From Actinoalloteichus_B caeruleus (GTDB lineage: Bacteria > Actinomycetota > Actinomycetes > Mycobacteriales > Pseudonocardiaceae), in the NCBI RefSeq assembly GCF_000718005.1, contig NZ_JODV01000001.1: a stretch of DNA of 64,000 bases; one strand, written 5' to 3'. Below the pieces are notes generated by a model. That model had not been told where the DNA came from. It was given only the letters and a program-made list of their open reading frames with translations, and did not search any database. A program made the translations under genes and the position numbers. Below are positions 50,315 to 59,101 of the stretch, piece after piece. Each line of letters begins with the position of its first letter. Position 1 is the stretch's first letter.

Positions 50315-50503
50315 CATGTTACCCGGGCGGTCGTGGACGGCATCGCTGGTTTCCCGCCGCCCGGCCGGCCCCGCGAGGGGTCCACCTCCCGCGACCGATT
50401 CGCCGAGCTCGACGTCACCTCCGTCGACCTGCCCACCAACCACGGGCCGATGCTGACCGAGCCCGAGGAGCTCGCCCGGGTCCTCCTGGCCACCGCGCGG
50501 TGA
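50315..50503 (+). pseudogene. possible remnant of an alpha/beta hydrolase 3' end
   Basis: In this frame the end, SVDLPTNHGPMLTEPEELARVLLATAR, looks like the C-terminus of an alpha/beta hydrolase including the catalytic His (TNHGPMLTEPEEL). No body of a hydrolase precedes it; trpS begins on the other strand at once. I read it as a decayed fragment. It may be chance. Confidence 0.35.
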
Positions 50504-50562
50504 GGGAGACGTCCTCACCGCACTCGGAGGCCCACCCGGGGACGAGGGGCCAGGACGCACGA

Positions 50563-50591
50563 AGGGTGGCCCGCGTGTCGCGGGCCACCCT
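50563..50591 (-). terminator. terminator of the tmRNA gene
   Basis: A perfect 12-bp stem, AGGGTGGCCCGC with its complement around a 5-base loop, starts 13 bases past the tmRNA 3' end. Only a TT follows, so termination may rely on the stem. Confidence 0.7.
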
Positions 50592-50603
50592 CTGGGTTTC
50601 GAG

Positions 50604-50974
50604 TGGAGGTGCCGGGAATTGAACCCGGGTCCTCCGACGCTTCCTCAGGACTTCTCCGTGCGCAGTCCGCTCAGCCTCTACTTGACTCCACCGGTCACGC
50701 GAACCTGCCGGTGTGACGAGCCCAGCTACTGTGAGGTGTCCTGCCAGTTCCCGTAGCCAGTCCTAGCAGTTGAGCCTTCTCAATGATGCCGGGGTCCGGG
50801 ACGAAGGCGTTCCCGGTCCGACAGAGTTAGTCCTCGCTCAGGCGGCGAGGGCGAACTCGGCGCGACTCTTGTTGTCGGCGCTTATTTGTTGTGCGGCGAC
50901 GCTCTAGGTGGTCTCCCGCCTGCACCTGCACGCTTCCCCTGACTCACCGTCCGGAGTCGAAACCGTTCACCCCC
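50604..50974 (-). ncRNA. ssrA: transfer-messenger RNA (tmRNA)
   Basis: A 371-base one-piece tmRNA. The 5' end GGGGGTGAACGGTTTCGACT and the 3' end with T-arm GGTTCAATTCC pair over a 7-bp acceptor (GGGGGTG with CACCTCC, one G-U). The tag frame encodes ADNKSRAEFALAA followed by TGA, a normal Ala-Leu-Ala-Ala degradation tag. The bases after the discriminator A read CTC, so the CCA end is added after transcription. It rescues stalled ribosomes with SmpB, whose gene is just upstream on the same strand. Confidence 0.96.
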
Positions 50975-51168
50975 TTGTCGTGACGCGTCCAGCATAACGC
51001 GTGAGCCCACCCGGTTCATTCCCATTTCCGGAGCTGGCCCTCCCGGGGACCGTACCCACCGGGTGGCGCGCCGGCACCCGGCGGCGCCCGGACAGGACCC
51101 CACCGGCGACCGCGCAGGTCAGCGGCCCCGCCACCCCGGATCGTGACCCGCGCCACTCCACTCGCGGG

Positions 51169-51645
51169 TCACCACTTGCCCTTGCGGGCCCGCCCCACGG
51201 CCCGCTCCATCTCCCGCTCGGCGTCCCGTTTGGCGATGGCCTGCCGCTTGTCGTGGGCCTTCCGCCCCCTGGCCAGCGCCAGTTCGACCTTGACCTTGCC
51301 GTCCTTGAAGTAGAGGGAGAGCGGCACGAGGCTGAGCCCGCTCTCCTTCGTCTTCCCGATCAGCCGCAGGATCTCGGCCTTGTGCAGCAGCAGCTTCCTG
51401 GTCCGCCTCGGGGTGTGGTTGGTCCACGTCCCCTGCGCGTACTCGGGGATGTGCAGCCCCCGGAGCCACACCTCCCCGTCGTCGACGGTGGCGAAGGCGT
51501 CCACCAGCGAGGCGCGTCCGGCCCGGAGGCTCTTCACCTCGGTGCCCATCAGGGCGATCCCGGCCTCGTAGCTGTCCAGCACGGAGTAGTCGTGTCGCGC
51601 CCGCTTGTTCGACGCGATCACCTTCTGGCCTCGTTCCTTCGCCAT
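51169..51645 (-). CDS. smpB: SsrA-binding protein
   Basis: A 158-residue SmpB, of normal length. Conserved segments: VIASNKRARHDYSVLDSYEAGIALMGTEVKSLRAGRASL, then HIPEYAQGTWTNHTPRRTRKLLLHKAEI and the basic C-terminal tail KRDAEREMERAVGRARKGKW, which enters the mRNA channel of stalled ribosomes. It forms the complex with tmRNA encoded about 200 bases downstream. ATG at 51645. The smpB-ssrA pairing behind ftsEX is typical of actinobacteria. Confidence 0.97.
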   Translation of the reverse strand: MAKERGQKVIASNKRARHDYSVLDSYEAGIALMGTEVKSLRAGRASLVDAFATVDDGEVWLRGLHIPEYAQGTWTNHTPRRTRKLLLHKAEILRLIGKTKESGLSLVPLSLYFKDGKVKVELALARGRKAHDKRQAIAKRDAEREMERAVGRARKGKW

Positions 51646-51702
51646 GCGATGAACTCTACGGGTCCTCGCAAACCGTTTCCCCGGACCGCCGCGCCACCAC
51701 CA

Positions 51703-52605
51703 CTAGTTGCGCACGTAGAGCCGCAGCGTGACGTAGCCCGTCACGGCCGAGACGGCCGCCGCCACCCCGAACAGCACCGGTGAGATGAGCAGCACGTCGG
51801 CCAGCGACAGCTCGGGGATGATGTTCGCCTCGATCGGCCCCTGCAACACCCGGTCGATGAAGCCCAGCTTCGCCACGACCAGGCCGCCGACCGCCAGGAG
51901 GGCACCGATCAGGCCGGCGACCACCGCTTCCAGGAGGAACGGGAGTTGCGTGTACCAGCGCGTCGCGCCGACCAGCCGCATGATCCCCACTTCCGTCCGC
52001 CTCGTGAACGCCGACACCTGGATGGTGTTGGAGATCAGCAGGAGCGCGGCGATGGCCTGGACGAGCGCGATGGCGAACGTCGCGTTCCGGACGCCACCGA
52101 GCAGGTCGAACAGGCGGTCGAGGAACTCGGCCTGGTCCACCACCCGGTTCACGCCCGCCTGGCCGCTGAACTCCTCCTCCAGCGCCGCGAACCGCTCCGG
52201 GTTCTCCAGCTTCACCCGGAACGACGCCGGCAGCGACTCGGGGCGGGTCAGGTCGACCAGCTCGGGCTGGCCGGCGAAGATCTGCTGGAACCGGGCGTAG
52301 GCCTCCTCCCTGCTCTCGAACACCACCGACTCGACGCCCGCGGCGTTCTGCAGGGAGGACTGGAGGCCGGCACAGGGTTCGTCCGAGCAGGTCGCGTCGC
52401 TCTGGCTGACGTCGTCCGTGAGGTGCACGTACACCTCGAGGTGGTCGAGGTAGTTCTCGCCCATCCGGTCGATCATGCGAACGACGAGCAGACCGCCGCC
52501 CAGCAGGCCGAGCGAGATTGCGGTCGTGAGGATCATCGCGATGGTCATCGTGACGTTCCGGCGCAAGCCGGTGAGGACCTCGCTGAACACGAAACTGGCG
52601 CGCAT
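51703..52605 (-). CDS. ftsX: cell division ABC-type permease FtsX
   Basis: A 300-residue membrane protein with the FtsX layout: a short N-terminus, TM1 (TMIAMILTTAISLGLLGGGLLVV), a large extracytoplasmic domain (about 45-170, with two Cys in ATCSDEPCAGLQS), then three C-terminal helices (IALVQAIAALLLISNTIQV, LLEAVVAGLIGALLAVGGLVV, LISPVLFGVAAAVSAVTG). With FtsE it controls peptidoglycan hydrolases at the septum. The start is 62 bases after the ftsE stop. Confidence 0.96.
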   Translation of the reverse strand: MRASFVFSEVLTGLRRNVTMTIAMILTTAISLGLLGGGLLVVRMIDRMGENYLDHLEVYVHLTDDVSQSDATCSDEPCAGLQSSLQNAAGVESVVFESREEAYARFQQIFAGQPELVDLTRPESLPASFRVKLENPERFAALEEEFSGQAGVNRVVDQAEFLDRLFDLLGGVRNATFAIALVQAIAALLLISNTIQVSAFTRRTEVGIMRLVGATRWYTQLPFLLEAVVAGLIGALLAVGGLVVAKLGFIDRVLQGPIEANIIPELSLADVLLISPVLFGVAAAVSAVTGYVTLRLYVRN

Positions 52606-52667
52606 CGGGGGAAGCGATCCTTGCGAATTCGGGGGAGGAGGGCGGGGTGGTTCAGCCGGGGCCGGGG

Positions 52668-53357
52668 CTAACGGCCAACGCCGTAGACACCCCGGGAGTC
52701 GTCACGAGTCACCTTGCCGAACTGCAGCTCGACCACCCGGCGACGCATGGAGTCGACGATCGAGTGGTCGTGGGTGGCCATGAGGACGGTGGTGCCGGTG
52801 CGGTTGATCCGCTCCAGCAGCAACATGATGTCCTGGCTCGTGTCGGGGTCGAGGTTACCGGTCGGTTCGTCGGCCAACAGGAGGAGCGGCCGGTTCACGA
52901 ACGCACGGGCGATGGCGACGCGCTGCTGCTCGCCACCCGACAACTCGTTCGGCATCCGCTCGGCCTTGCCGTCGAGCCCCACCAGCTGGAGCACCTCGGG
53001 CACCACCTTCCGGATGGTGTGCCTCGGCTTGCCGATGACCTCGAGCGCGAAGGCGACGTTCTCGGCGACCGTCTTGTTGACGAGCAGCCGGAAGTCCTGG
53101 AAGACGCAGCCGATGCGTTGCCGCAACCGGGGCACCCGGCGCCGGGGCAGCTTCGTCAGATCCCAGTCGGCGACGTGGATCTCGCCCTTGGTCGGTACGT
53201 CCTCACGCAGCAGCAATCGCAGGAAGGTCGACTTCCCTGACCCGGACGGGCCGATGAGGAACACGAACTCGCCCTTGTCGACGCTGACCGAGACGTCCTC
53301 CAGGGCCGGGCGCGGTGAGGTCTTGTAGACCTTGGTCACGTGCTCTAGCCGGATCAC
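52668..53357 (-). CDS. ftsE: cell division ATP-binding protein FtsE
   Basis: A 229-residue ABC ATPase. Walker A GPSGSGKST at residues 36-44, signature NELSGGEQQRVAIARAF and Walker B LLLLADEPTGNLDPDTS are complete, and the start IRLEHVTKVY is typical of FtsE. It energises FtsX at the division site. The GTG at 53357 has no ribosome binding site, but TAGACT ends 8 bases before it on the minus strand, so the message may be leaderless. Confidence 0.97.
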   Translation of the reverse strand: MIRLEHVTKVYKTSPRPALEDVSVSVDKGEFVFLIGPSGSGKSTFLRLLLREDVPTKGEIHVADWDLTKLPRRRVPRLRQRIGCVFQDFRLLVNKTVAENVAFALEVIGKPRHTIRKVVPEVLQLVGLDGKAERMPNELSGGEQQRVAIARAFVNRPLLLLADEPTGNLDPDTSQDIMLLLERINRTGTTVLMATHDHSIVDSMRRRVVELQFGKVTRDDSRGVYGVGR

Positions 53358-53502
53358 GGCTGGCCAGTCTACTCACGCCCGTGCGGCGGCCCGGACGCGT
53401 CCCGTCCCAGCTCACGACGGTCACCGAGGGTGTCTGACATGCGCGAAGAGTCAGCGGGCCACCGGTGCCGCGCGAGCGGGACGAGGACGGTCGAACCTCC
53501 GG

Positions 53503-54606
53503 TCAGCTCTCGGACTGCCGGCGCCAGCGGATGCCGGACTCCAGGAAACCGTCGATGTCGCCGTCGAGCACGGCCGTCGGGTTGCCCACCTCGAAGTCGG
53601 TCCGGAGGTCCTTGACCATCTGGTAGGGGTGCAGCACGTAGGAACGCATCTGGTTGCCCCAGCTGGAGCCGCCGTCACCCCGGAGCGCGTCGAGCTTGGC
53701 CCGCTCCTCCTGGCGCTGCCGCTCCAACAGCTTGGCCTGAAGGACGCCCATCGCCGTGGCGCGGTTCTGGAGCTGCGACCGCTCGTTCTGGCAGGACACG
53801 ACGATCCCGGTGGGCAGGTGGGTGATCCGGACGGCGGAGTCGGTGGTGTTCACGCCCTGCCCGCCCGGCCCGGAGGACCGGTAGACGTCGATCCGGAGGT
53901 CCTTCTCGTCGATCTCGACGTGGTCGGCCTGCTCGACGACCGGGACGACCTCCACCCCCGCGAACGAGGTCTGCCGGCGCCCCTGGTTGTCGAAGGGCGA
54001 GATCCGGACGAGGCGGTGCGTCCCCTGCTCGACGGAGAGGGTGCCGTAGGCGAAGGGGGCGGTGACCCGGAAGGTCGCGGACTTCAGCCCGGCCTCCTCC
54101 GCGTAGGAGGTGTCGTAGACGTCGGTCTTGTACCCGTGGCGCTCCGCCCAGCGCAGGTACATGCGCAGCAGCATCTCGGCGAAGTCCGCGGCGTCGACCC
54201 CGCCGGCCTCGGCGCGCAGGGTGACCAGGGCGTCCCGGTCGTCGTACTCGCCGGACAGCAGGGTCCGGACCTCCATCGACGCGATGTCCTTGCGCAGCCG
54301 CGCCCGTTCGTCGTCGGCCTCGGAGGCCGAGCCGGCGTCGGCTTCCTCCTCCGCGAGCTCGTAGAGCACCTCCAGGTCGTCGAGGCGCTGCCGCAGGTCG
54401 GAGACCCGACGCAGTTCGCTCTGCTTGTGCGAGAGCTTGCTGGTGACGGTCTGGGCGTGCTCCACGTCGTCCCACAGGCTCGGGGACTCGGCCTGCTTCT
54501 CCAGCTCGGCGATCTCGGTGCGCAGGCCGTCCAGGTCCATGACGGCCTCGACGCTGGACAGCGTGGTGGACAGGTCCTTCAGGTCAGCGGCGACGTCGGG
54601 GTTCAC
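53503..54606 (-). CDS. prfB: peptide chain release factor 2
   Basis: A 367-residue RF2. The stop-codon recognition motif SPF lies in RISPFDNQGRRQTSF and the peptide-release motif in SGPGGQGVNTTDSAVRITH (GGQ). It ends translation at UGA and UAA. The frame is open throughout, without the internal stop and +1 frameshift site found in many other bacteria. GTG at 54606 is chosen by comparison with the usual start NPDVAADLKDL; GTG at 54612 is possible. No clear ribosome binding site is present. It precedes ftsEX as in other actinobacteria, with 145 bp between. Confidence 0.96.
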   Translation of the reverse strand: MNPDVAADLKDLSTTLSSVEAVMDLDGLRTEIAELEKQAESPSLWDDVEHAQTVTSKLSHKQSELRRVSDLRQRLDDLEVLYELAEEEADAGSASEADDERARLRKDIASMEVRTLLSGEYDDRDALVTLRAEAGGVDAADFAEMLLRMYLRWAERHGYKTDVYDTSYAEEAGLKSATFRVTAPFAYGTLSVEQGTHRLVRISPFDNQGRRQTSFAGVEVVPVVEQADHVEIDEKDLRIDVYRSSGPGGQGVNTTDSAVRITHLPTGIVVSCQNERSQLQNRATAMGVLQAKLLERQRQEERAKLDALRGDGGSSWGNQMRSYVLHPYQMVKDLRTDFEVGNPTAVLDGDIDGFLESGIRWRRQSES

Positions 54607-54772
54607 GAACACGAAGCGTACGCGTCCGGCGGGGGCCCGCGCTCAACCGGGGAGCAGGAGGCCTGGACGCCCGTGGGCCGCGCGTCGGCACCGCCCCGGG
54701 TCGGGCGGTCGAGCTCGACCGCCCGGTGGACGGTCGCGCCCGAACCGGCCCGCCTCCCACTCGTGGTGGGGA

Positions 54773-55273
54773 TCAGTCCGTCGGCACGGTGTCGAGCAGT
54801 TTCAGCAGGGCTCGGCTGTGCGCGACCGCGAAGTCGGCGACCGCCTTGGTGAAGGGGTCGTCGGCCGCCTTCGCGTCCTGCTTCGCGGCGTCCAGCCTGG
54901 CGGCGGCGTCCGGTCGCGCCGCCTCCACCAGGGCGCGTCGCTGCCGAGCCGTGAGAGACCCGGCGTAGGCGAGCCTGAGCACCAGCGGACTCCGGAGGTT
55001 GTCCGGTCCCGGTTCGGTGTTCAGCCATGTCTTGAAGGCCCGCTTGCCCGCGGCGGTGATCACGTACTGCTGGCTGGAGCGTGGGCCCTGTTTGCCCAGC
55101 CGCAAGAGGCCGTTCTGCGCCAGAGCCGGAAGTTCCCGGTAGACCTGGCTCCTGGTGACGCTGAAGAACCCACCAAAGCGTTCGGCAACCGCCGCGACGA
55201 GCTGCCCGCCGGTCATGGGACCGTCGTGCAGCAGGCCGAGCAGTGCGGCAGACGTTGAGTTCAACTCGGACAC
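54773..55273 (-). CDS. PadR-family transcriptional regulator
   Basis: A 166-residue regulator. The winged helix is N-terminal (TSAALLGLLHDGPMTGGQLVAAVAERFGGFFSVTRSQVYRELPALAQNGLLRLGKQGPRSSQQYVITAAGKRAF), followed by the helical C-terminal domain of the PadR family (LRLAYAGSLTARQRRALVEAA). GTG at 55273, with GTGGAG upstream. It has no obvious divergent target; the small zinc-binding protein gene lies 393 bp away. The ligand is unknown. Confidence 0.9.
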   Translation of the reverse strand: MSELNSTSAALLGLLHDGPMTGGQLVAAVAERFGGFFSVTRSQVYRELPALAQNGLLRLGKQGPRSSQQYVITAAGKRAFKTWLNTEPGPDNLRSPLVLRLAYAGSLTARQRRALVEAARPDAAARLDAAKQDAKAADDPFTKAVADFAVAHSRALLKLLDTVPTD

Positions 55274-55666
55274 GGCTCCACGGTGCCACGGCGCGCGCGG
55301 CTCGTCCACAGTGGCCGAGGCCGGGCCGGGGCCTGTCCTGGCTGGTCCCCCCGACGATGCCCCGAAAGGGTCAGCGACGGTACGGCCCGTGGCACGCCGC
55401 GCCTTCCTCCACACCCGCCTCCGGGCCTTCCGGCCCCGGACATCGCCTGGTCAGGGGCGGCCAGCGGCGCCTACCGCACATCGCCGGTCCGCGCCAGCCG
55501 GAAGCCCGGGACTCCCGTCACCCACTTTCGCGGCCCGACGGGGAAGGGCCATGCGATCGGGCGGAAATCGCGCACTCGCCGCGCGCGTTCCGGGCGCCCC
55601 GTCGAGCATGACGAGGTCCGGCCCCCTGGCCGAGCACAGATTCCCCCGACCGGAGGTAGTCGTCGA
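55274..55666. other. 393-bp divergent intergenic region
   Basis: No gene or structured element recognised between padR and the small zinc-binding protein gene apart from the GGAGG (55652-55656) ribosome binding site of the latter. Confidence 0.4.
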
Positions 55667-56005
55667 ATGCACCGCAGCTGGCTGCGAGACAGGGCCGCCG
55701 CCCGGAGCGCCGAGGTACGGGACCAGGTCGCCGAACGCGCCCGCACCCTGAGGACTCGGTTCCTCCCCCCGCCGGCCGACGACGGCGAACGGTGCGGGGT
55801 GTGTGGACGCGCGCTGCGGGGACAGCACCGGCGCTCGGGTACCGAACGGGCCTGTTCGGCCGCCTGTGCCCGTCGGTGGGCGGAACGCGTGGAGGAGGCC
55901 GAACGGGAACGGGCGGAGCAGGAGGAGACCGAGCGCGCCGAGCGGCGCGCCTGGGAGCGGTGGCGGGCGGTGGTGGCCGAGGCGGAGGGGCCGACCTCCT
56001 CCTGA
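55667..56005 (+). CDS. small protein with a Cys4 zinc-binding site and charged helix
   Basis: A 112-residue protein I do not recognise. Cys43-x2-Cys46 (CGVCGRAL) and Cys63-x3-Cys67 (CSAAC) form a likely zinc knuckle. The N-terminal 35 residues and the C-terminal 45 (RWAERVEEAERERAEQEETERAERRAWERW) are long charged helices, the latter coiled-coil-like. ATG at 55667, GGAGG 10 bases upstream. The codon usage (G or C at nearly all third positions) supports it being real. It precedes the MFS-MarR fusion gene by 259 bp. Confidence 0.6.
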   Translation: MHRSWLRDRAAARSAEVRDQVAERARTLRTRFLPPPADDGERCGVCGRALRGQHRRSGTERACSAACARRWAERVEEAERERAEQEETERAERRAWERWRAVVAEAEGPTSS

Positions 56006-56264
56006 GGCGGGGCGGCCCTCAGCACCACCGGCCGGGCCACCCGCCCGGTCACCCACCTCCGGCGGGTCATCGGGTCCCGACGGAGGTGCACGGCGGTCCC
56101 GGTCGTCCGTTCGTCTCCTCGGCCACCACCGGGGCGGCGGGTGCCCGGTCGCGGGGGCGCGCCCAGCCCCATCGAATTGCCGCCACCCGCCGCCCGGACC
56201 ACACTGGCGGACCGACGAGCCGGGACGGTCCGTCGGCCCGTGGCCGGGCGACCCGGGAGGTGGC

Positions 56265-58286
56265 ATGGCGTCGGTGCCGGCAACGCGCGCGGCCGCTGGT
56301 CGGCCGGGCGACACCACGCTGCCGCTGGTCCTGAGCGCCCTGATGTTGACGGTCCTGTTGGCGGCCCTGGACCAGACCATCGTGGCCACGGCGCTCCCGA
56401 CGATCGTCAGCGACCTCGGCGGGCTGGACCACCTCTCCTGGGTGGTCACGGCGTACATCCTCGCGTCCACCGCCTCCACCCCGCTGTGGGGCAAGATGGG
56501 GGACCAGTACGGCCGCAAGGGTCTGTTCCAGGCCGCGATCATCGGGTTCCTGGTCGGCTCGGCGCTCTGCGGCATCGCCCAGACCATGACCCAGCTCATC
56601 GCGGCCCGAGCCTTCCAGGGCCTCTTCGGGGGCGGCCTCATCGTGCTCGCGCAGGCCCTGATCGGGGACGTCGTGCCCCCTCGGGAACGAGGCCGCTACC
56701 AGGGCGTCTTCGGCGCCGTGTTCGGCCTCGCCTCGGTGGCCGGCCCCCTCCTCGGCGGCCTGTTCGTGGACCACCTCTCCTGGCACTGGGTCTTCTACAT
56801 CAACCTGCCGCTCGGCGTGCTGGCGCTCGCCGTCGTCGCCGTCGTGCTGCCCAGGACCGCCCACGCCGGACGGCACCGGATCGACTACCTCGGCACCACC
56901 TTGTTGGCGGGAGCGGCGGTGTCCCTGGTCCTGCTCACCACCTGGGGCGGGACGACCTACCCCTGGGGTTCCCCGGTGGTCCTTGGCCTGGGAGTCGCGG
57001 CGGTGGTGCTCCTGGTGCTGTGGGGCCTCACGGCCCGGCGGGCGGCCGAGCCGGTGCTGCCGTTGCGCCTCTTCCGCGACCCGGTGTTCCCCGTGGCCGC
57101 GGCGATGGCCTTCGTCGTCGGCTTCGCGTTGTTCGGCACCGTGACCTACCTGCCGCTGTTCCTCCAGATCGTGCACTCCGTCTCCCCCACCCTCTCGGGG
57201 GTGCACCTGCTCCCGATGGTCCTCGGGATCTTCGTGACCTCAGTCGGCAGCGGGAACCTGATCAGCCGGACCGGCCGGTACAAGGTGTTCCCCATCGTCG
57301 GCACCGCCCTCATCACGGTGGCGATGCTGCTGCTCAGCACGATGGACCAGCGCACATCGACCCTCGTGATGTCGCTGTACTTCGCGCTGCTCGGCGCCGG
57401 TCTCGGCTGTGTGCTCCAGGTCCTGGTGACCGCCGTGCAGAACAGCGTCGACTACGCGGACCTCGGAACCGCCACCTCGGGCAACACGTTCTTCCGCATG
57501 ATCGGCGGGTCCTTCGGGGTCGCGACGTTCGGCGCGGTGTTCGCCAACGGGCTCAACACCCGACTGGCCGAGCGCGGAGGTGACCTGCCACTGCCGCCCG
57601 GTGTCGACGCGACGACGCTGGAGAACGACCCGAGGGCGGTGCGGCAGCTGCCGCCCGAACTGGCGAACTCCTTCATCGACATCTACGTCGACGCGCTCAG
57701 CCCGGTGTTCCTGATGGCGGCCCCCGTCGCGGCGGTGGCGTTCCTGCTGAGCCTGTTCCTCCGGGAGGTCCCGCTCCGCGACTCGGTGCGGGGCGGTCAC
57801 CCGGGCACCCGGTTCGGGGCGGCGCCGAGCGCACGGGACTCGCGGGAGGAGCTGCGACTGGCGATCTCCCGCTACGCCGACCGGGACATGCGGCACGACT
57901 ACTACCGCAGGCTCGCCGCGGCGGCCGAGGTCGACCTGAGCCCGGCGTCCTGCTGGATCGTGGCGAACCTCGAGCGGGAGGGGCCGAGCACCCGCGCGTG
58001 GCTGGCGGACCAGGCCGGGGTGGAGCCGGGAACGGGTGCCCCGTACGTGTCCGAGCTGGTCGACGCGGGGCTGGTGCGGGAGCGGGACGGCTACCTCATG
58101 TTGACGGCGGCGGGCAAGAGGCTCGCATCGGCGTTCGTCCGGTCGCGTCGTCGTGGGTTGGAGGAGTTCCTGGCGGACTGGTCGCCCCGCCTCCACCCGG
58201 AACTGCGAGAACTGCTGGAACAGGAGTCGCGGCGGTTGCTCGGGGACCGCGCGGACCGGCGGGTGTTCACCGGCAACAGGGACTGA
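56265..58286 (+). CDS. DHA2-type MFS drug exporter fused to a C-terminal MarR-like domain
   Basis: A 673-residue protein. Residues 15-515 form a 14-helix EmrB/QacA-type exporter: ALMLTVLLAALDQTIVATALPTIVSDLGG (the motif D1 region), WGKMGDQYGRKGLF (motif A) and GVFGAVFGLASVAGPLLGGLFVD (motif C). Residues about 540-673 form a soluble winged-helix region like MarR (DYYRRLAAAAEVDLSPASCWIVANLEREGPSTRAWLADQAGV ... YVSELVDAGLVRERDGYLMLTAAGKRL). Thus one chain joins a pump and a sensor or regulator fold. ATG at 56265 with GGGAGG upstream. Function: probably efflux of a toxic compound, with the tail modulating activity or binding DNA. Confidence 0.88.
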   Translation: MASVPATRAAAGRPGDTTLPLVLSALMLTVLLAALDQTIVATALPTIVSDLGGLDHLSWVVTAYILASTASTPLWGKMGDQYGRKGLFQAAIIGFLVGSALCGIAQTMTQLIAARAFQGLFGGGLIVLAQALIGDVVPPRERGRYQGVFGAVFGLASVAGPLLGGLFVDHLSWHWVFYINLPLGVLALAVVAVVLPRTAHAGRHRIDYLGTTLLAGAAVSLVLLTTWGGTTYPWGSPVVLGLGVAAVVLLVLWGLTARRAAEPVLPLRLFRDPVFPVAAAMAFVVGFALFGTVTYLPLFLQIVHSVSPTLSGVHLLPMVLGIFVTSVGSGNLISRTGRYKVFPIVGTALITVAMLLLSTMDQRTSTLVMSLYFALLGAGLGCVLQVLVTAVQNSVDYADLGTATSGNTFFRMIGGSFGVATFGAVFANGLNTRLAERGGDLPLPPGVDATTLENDPRAVRQLPPELANSFIDIYVDALSPVFLMAAPVAAVAFLLSLFLREVPLRDSVRGGHPGTRFGAAPSARDSREELRLAISRYADRDMRHDYYRRLAAAAEVDLSPASCWIVANLEREGPSTRAWLADQAGVEPGTGAPYVSELVDAGLVRERDGYLMLTAAGKRLASAFVRSRRRGLEEFLADWSPRLHPELRELLEQESRRLLGDRADRRVFTGNRD

Positions 58287-58323
58287 TCTCCCGTCCACGG
58301 TCAGGGGACGCCCCGGAACGCCG

Positions 58324-58354
58324 AACGGCCCCGGTCCACTGGACCGGGGCCGTT
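58324..58354. terminator. bidirectional terminator between the MFS gene and tRNA-fMet
   Basis: A perfect 14-bp stem, AACGGCCCCGGTCC with its complement around ACT. It lies 38 bases past the MFS stop and 8 bases past the tRNA 3' end, so it can serve both strands. Confidence 0.75.
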
Positions 58355-58361
58355 CCACTCG

Positions 58362-58435
58362 TAGCGGGGGCAGGATTCGAACCTGCGACCTCTGGGTTAT
58401 GAGCCCAGCGAGCTACCGAGCTGCTCCACCCCGCG
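58362..58435 (-). tRNA. initiator tRNA-fMet (CAT), copy 1
   Basis: A 74-base tRNA with anticodon CAT. It is the initiator type: three G-C pairs close the anticodon stem (GGG-CTCATAA-CCC), and the first pair is the mismatch C1-U72, which formylation and initiation factors recognise. T-arm GGTTCGAATCC. The CCA end is not encoded. The sequence is identical to the copy at 60164-60237. Confidence 0.95.
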
Positions 58436-59101
58436 CCGTTCGGGATCTGGCCTTGGGCCAGCCGCCGCGGTTCCCACCGCCGCTCCTCCCGACATGGAAG
58501 AGCTTAGAGGATGCCCGAAACGGCGGCAAACCCGGGGGTACCCCAGGGTGGCGCACCCGCACGAAGCACGCTCTGACCCGCGGTGACACCCACGATGTGC
58601 CCGACAGGCGCGCACCGCCCCCGGGAACCGGCGAACGGGTCCGGTCAGCCGCCCGACGCCACCCCCGCCGCCAATCCGCGCGAGGAGGGCTCAGGGAGCC
58701 GTGGTCGACGACCCCGACTCCCTGAGCCCGGTCGGAGTGGACGGCCAGCTCCGCCCGGGGCGGCACGCGGCGCGCTCCGTCCGGTGCGACGCGGACGGCC
58801 GTGGGAGCCGCCTGAGCCGTGAGTGCGCCACCGGCCCGAGGGACCGGGCGAGCCGGTGGCCCGCGACGGTGTCGCGGGGAGGGCGGAGGTGCTGTGGGGC
58901 CCGGGACCACGCTCCGCGCGGCCCCTGCGCTCCCCACCCCGGGACCGGAGGTCGTGGCCGCGCTCCTCGACGGGACGTCCACCTCGGCGGCCCACCACCG
59001 CCCGGGCCCCGATGGCGGAAGCCCGGAACACACGCGGAGGGGCACCGACTGGTTCCGTCCCGGTGGAGGTCGTGTGCCACCCGTGCGGCGCTCCCTCCGC
59101 C
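58436..59101. other. 666-bp intergenic region with long inverted repeat
   Basis: No gene that I can support. Besides the tRNA promoter, it holds a perfect 12-bp inverted repeat (GGGCTCAGGGAG at 58687-58698, CTCCCTGAGCCC at 58718-58729), with the smaller GGTCG-A-CGACC inside the loop. Confidence 0.5.
58501..58529 (-). promoter_or_regulatory. promoter of tRNA-fMet copy 1
   Basis: TTGCCG (-35, 58529-58524), 17-bp spacer, TAAGCT (-10, 58506-58501), about 65 bases before the tRNA 5' end. Confidence 0.6.
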
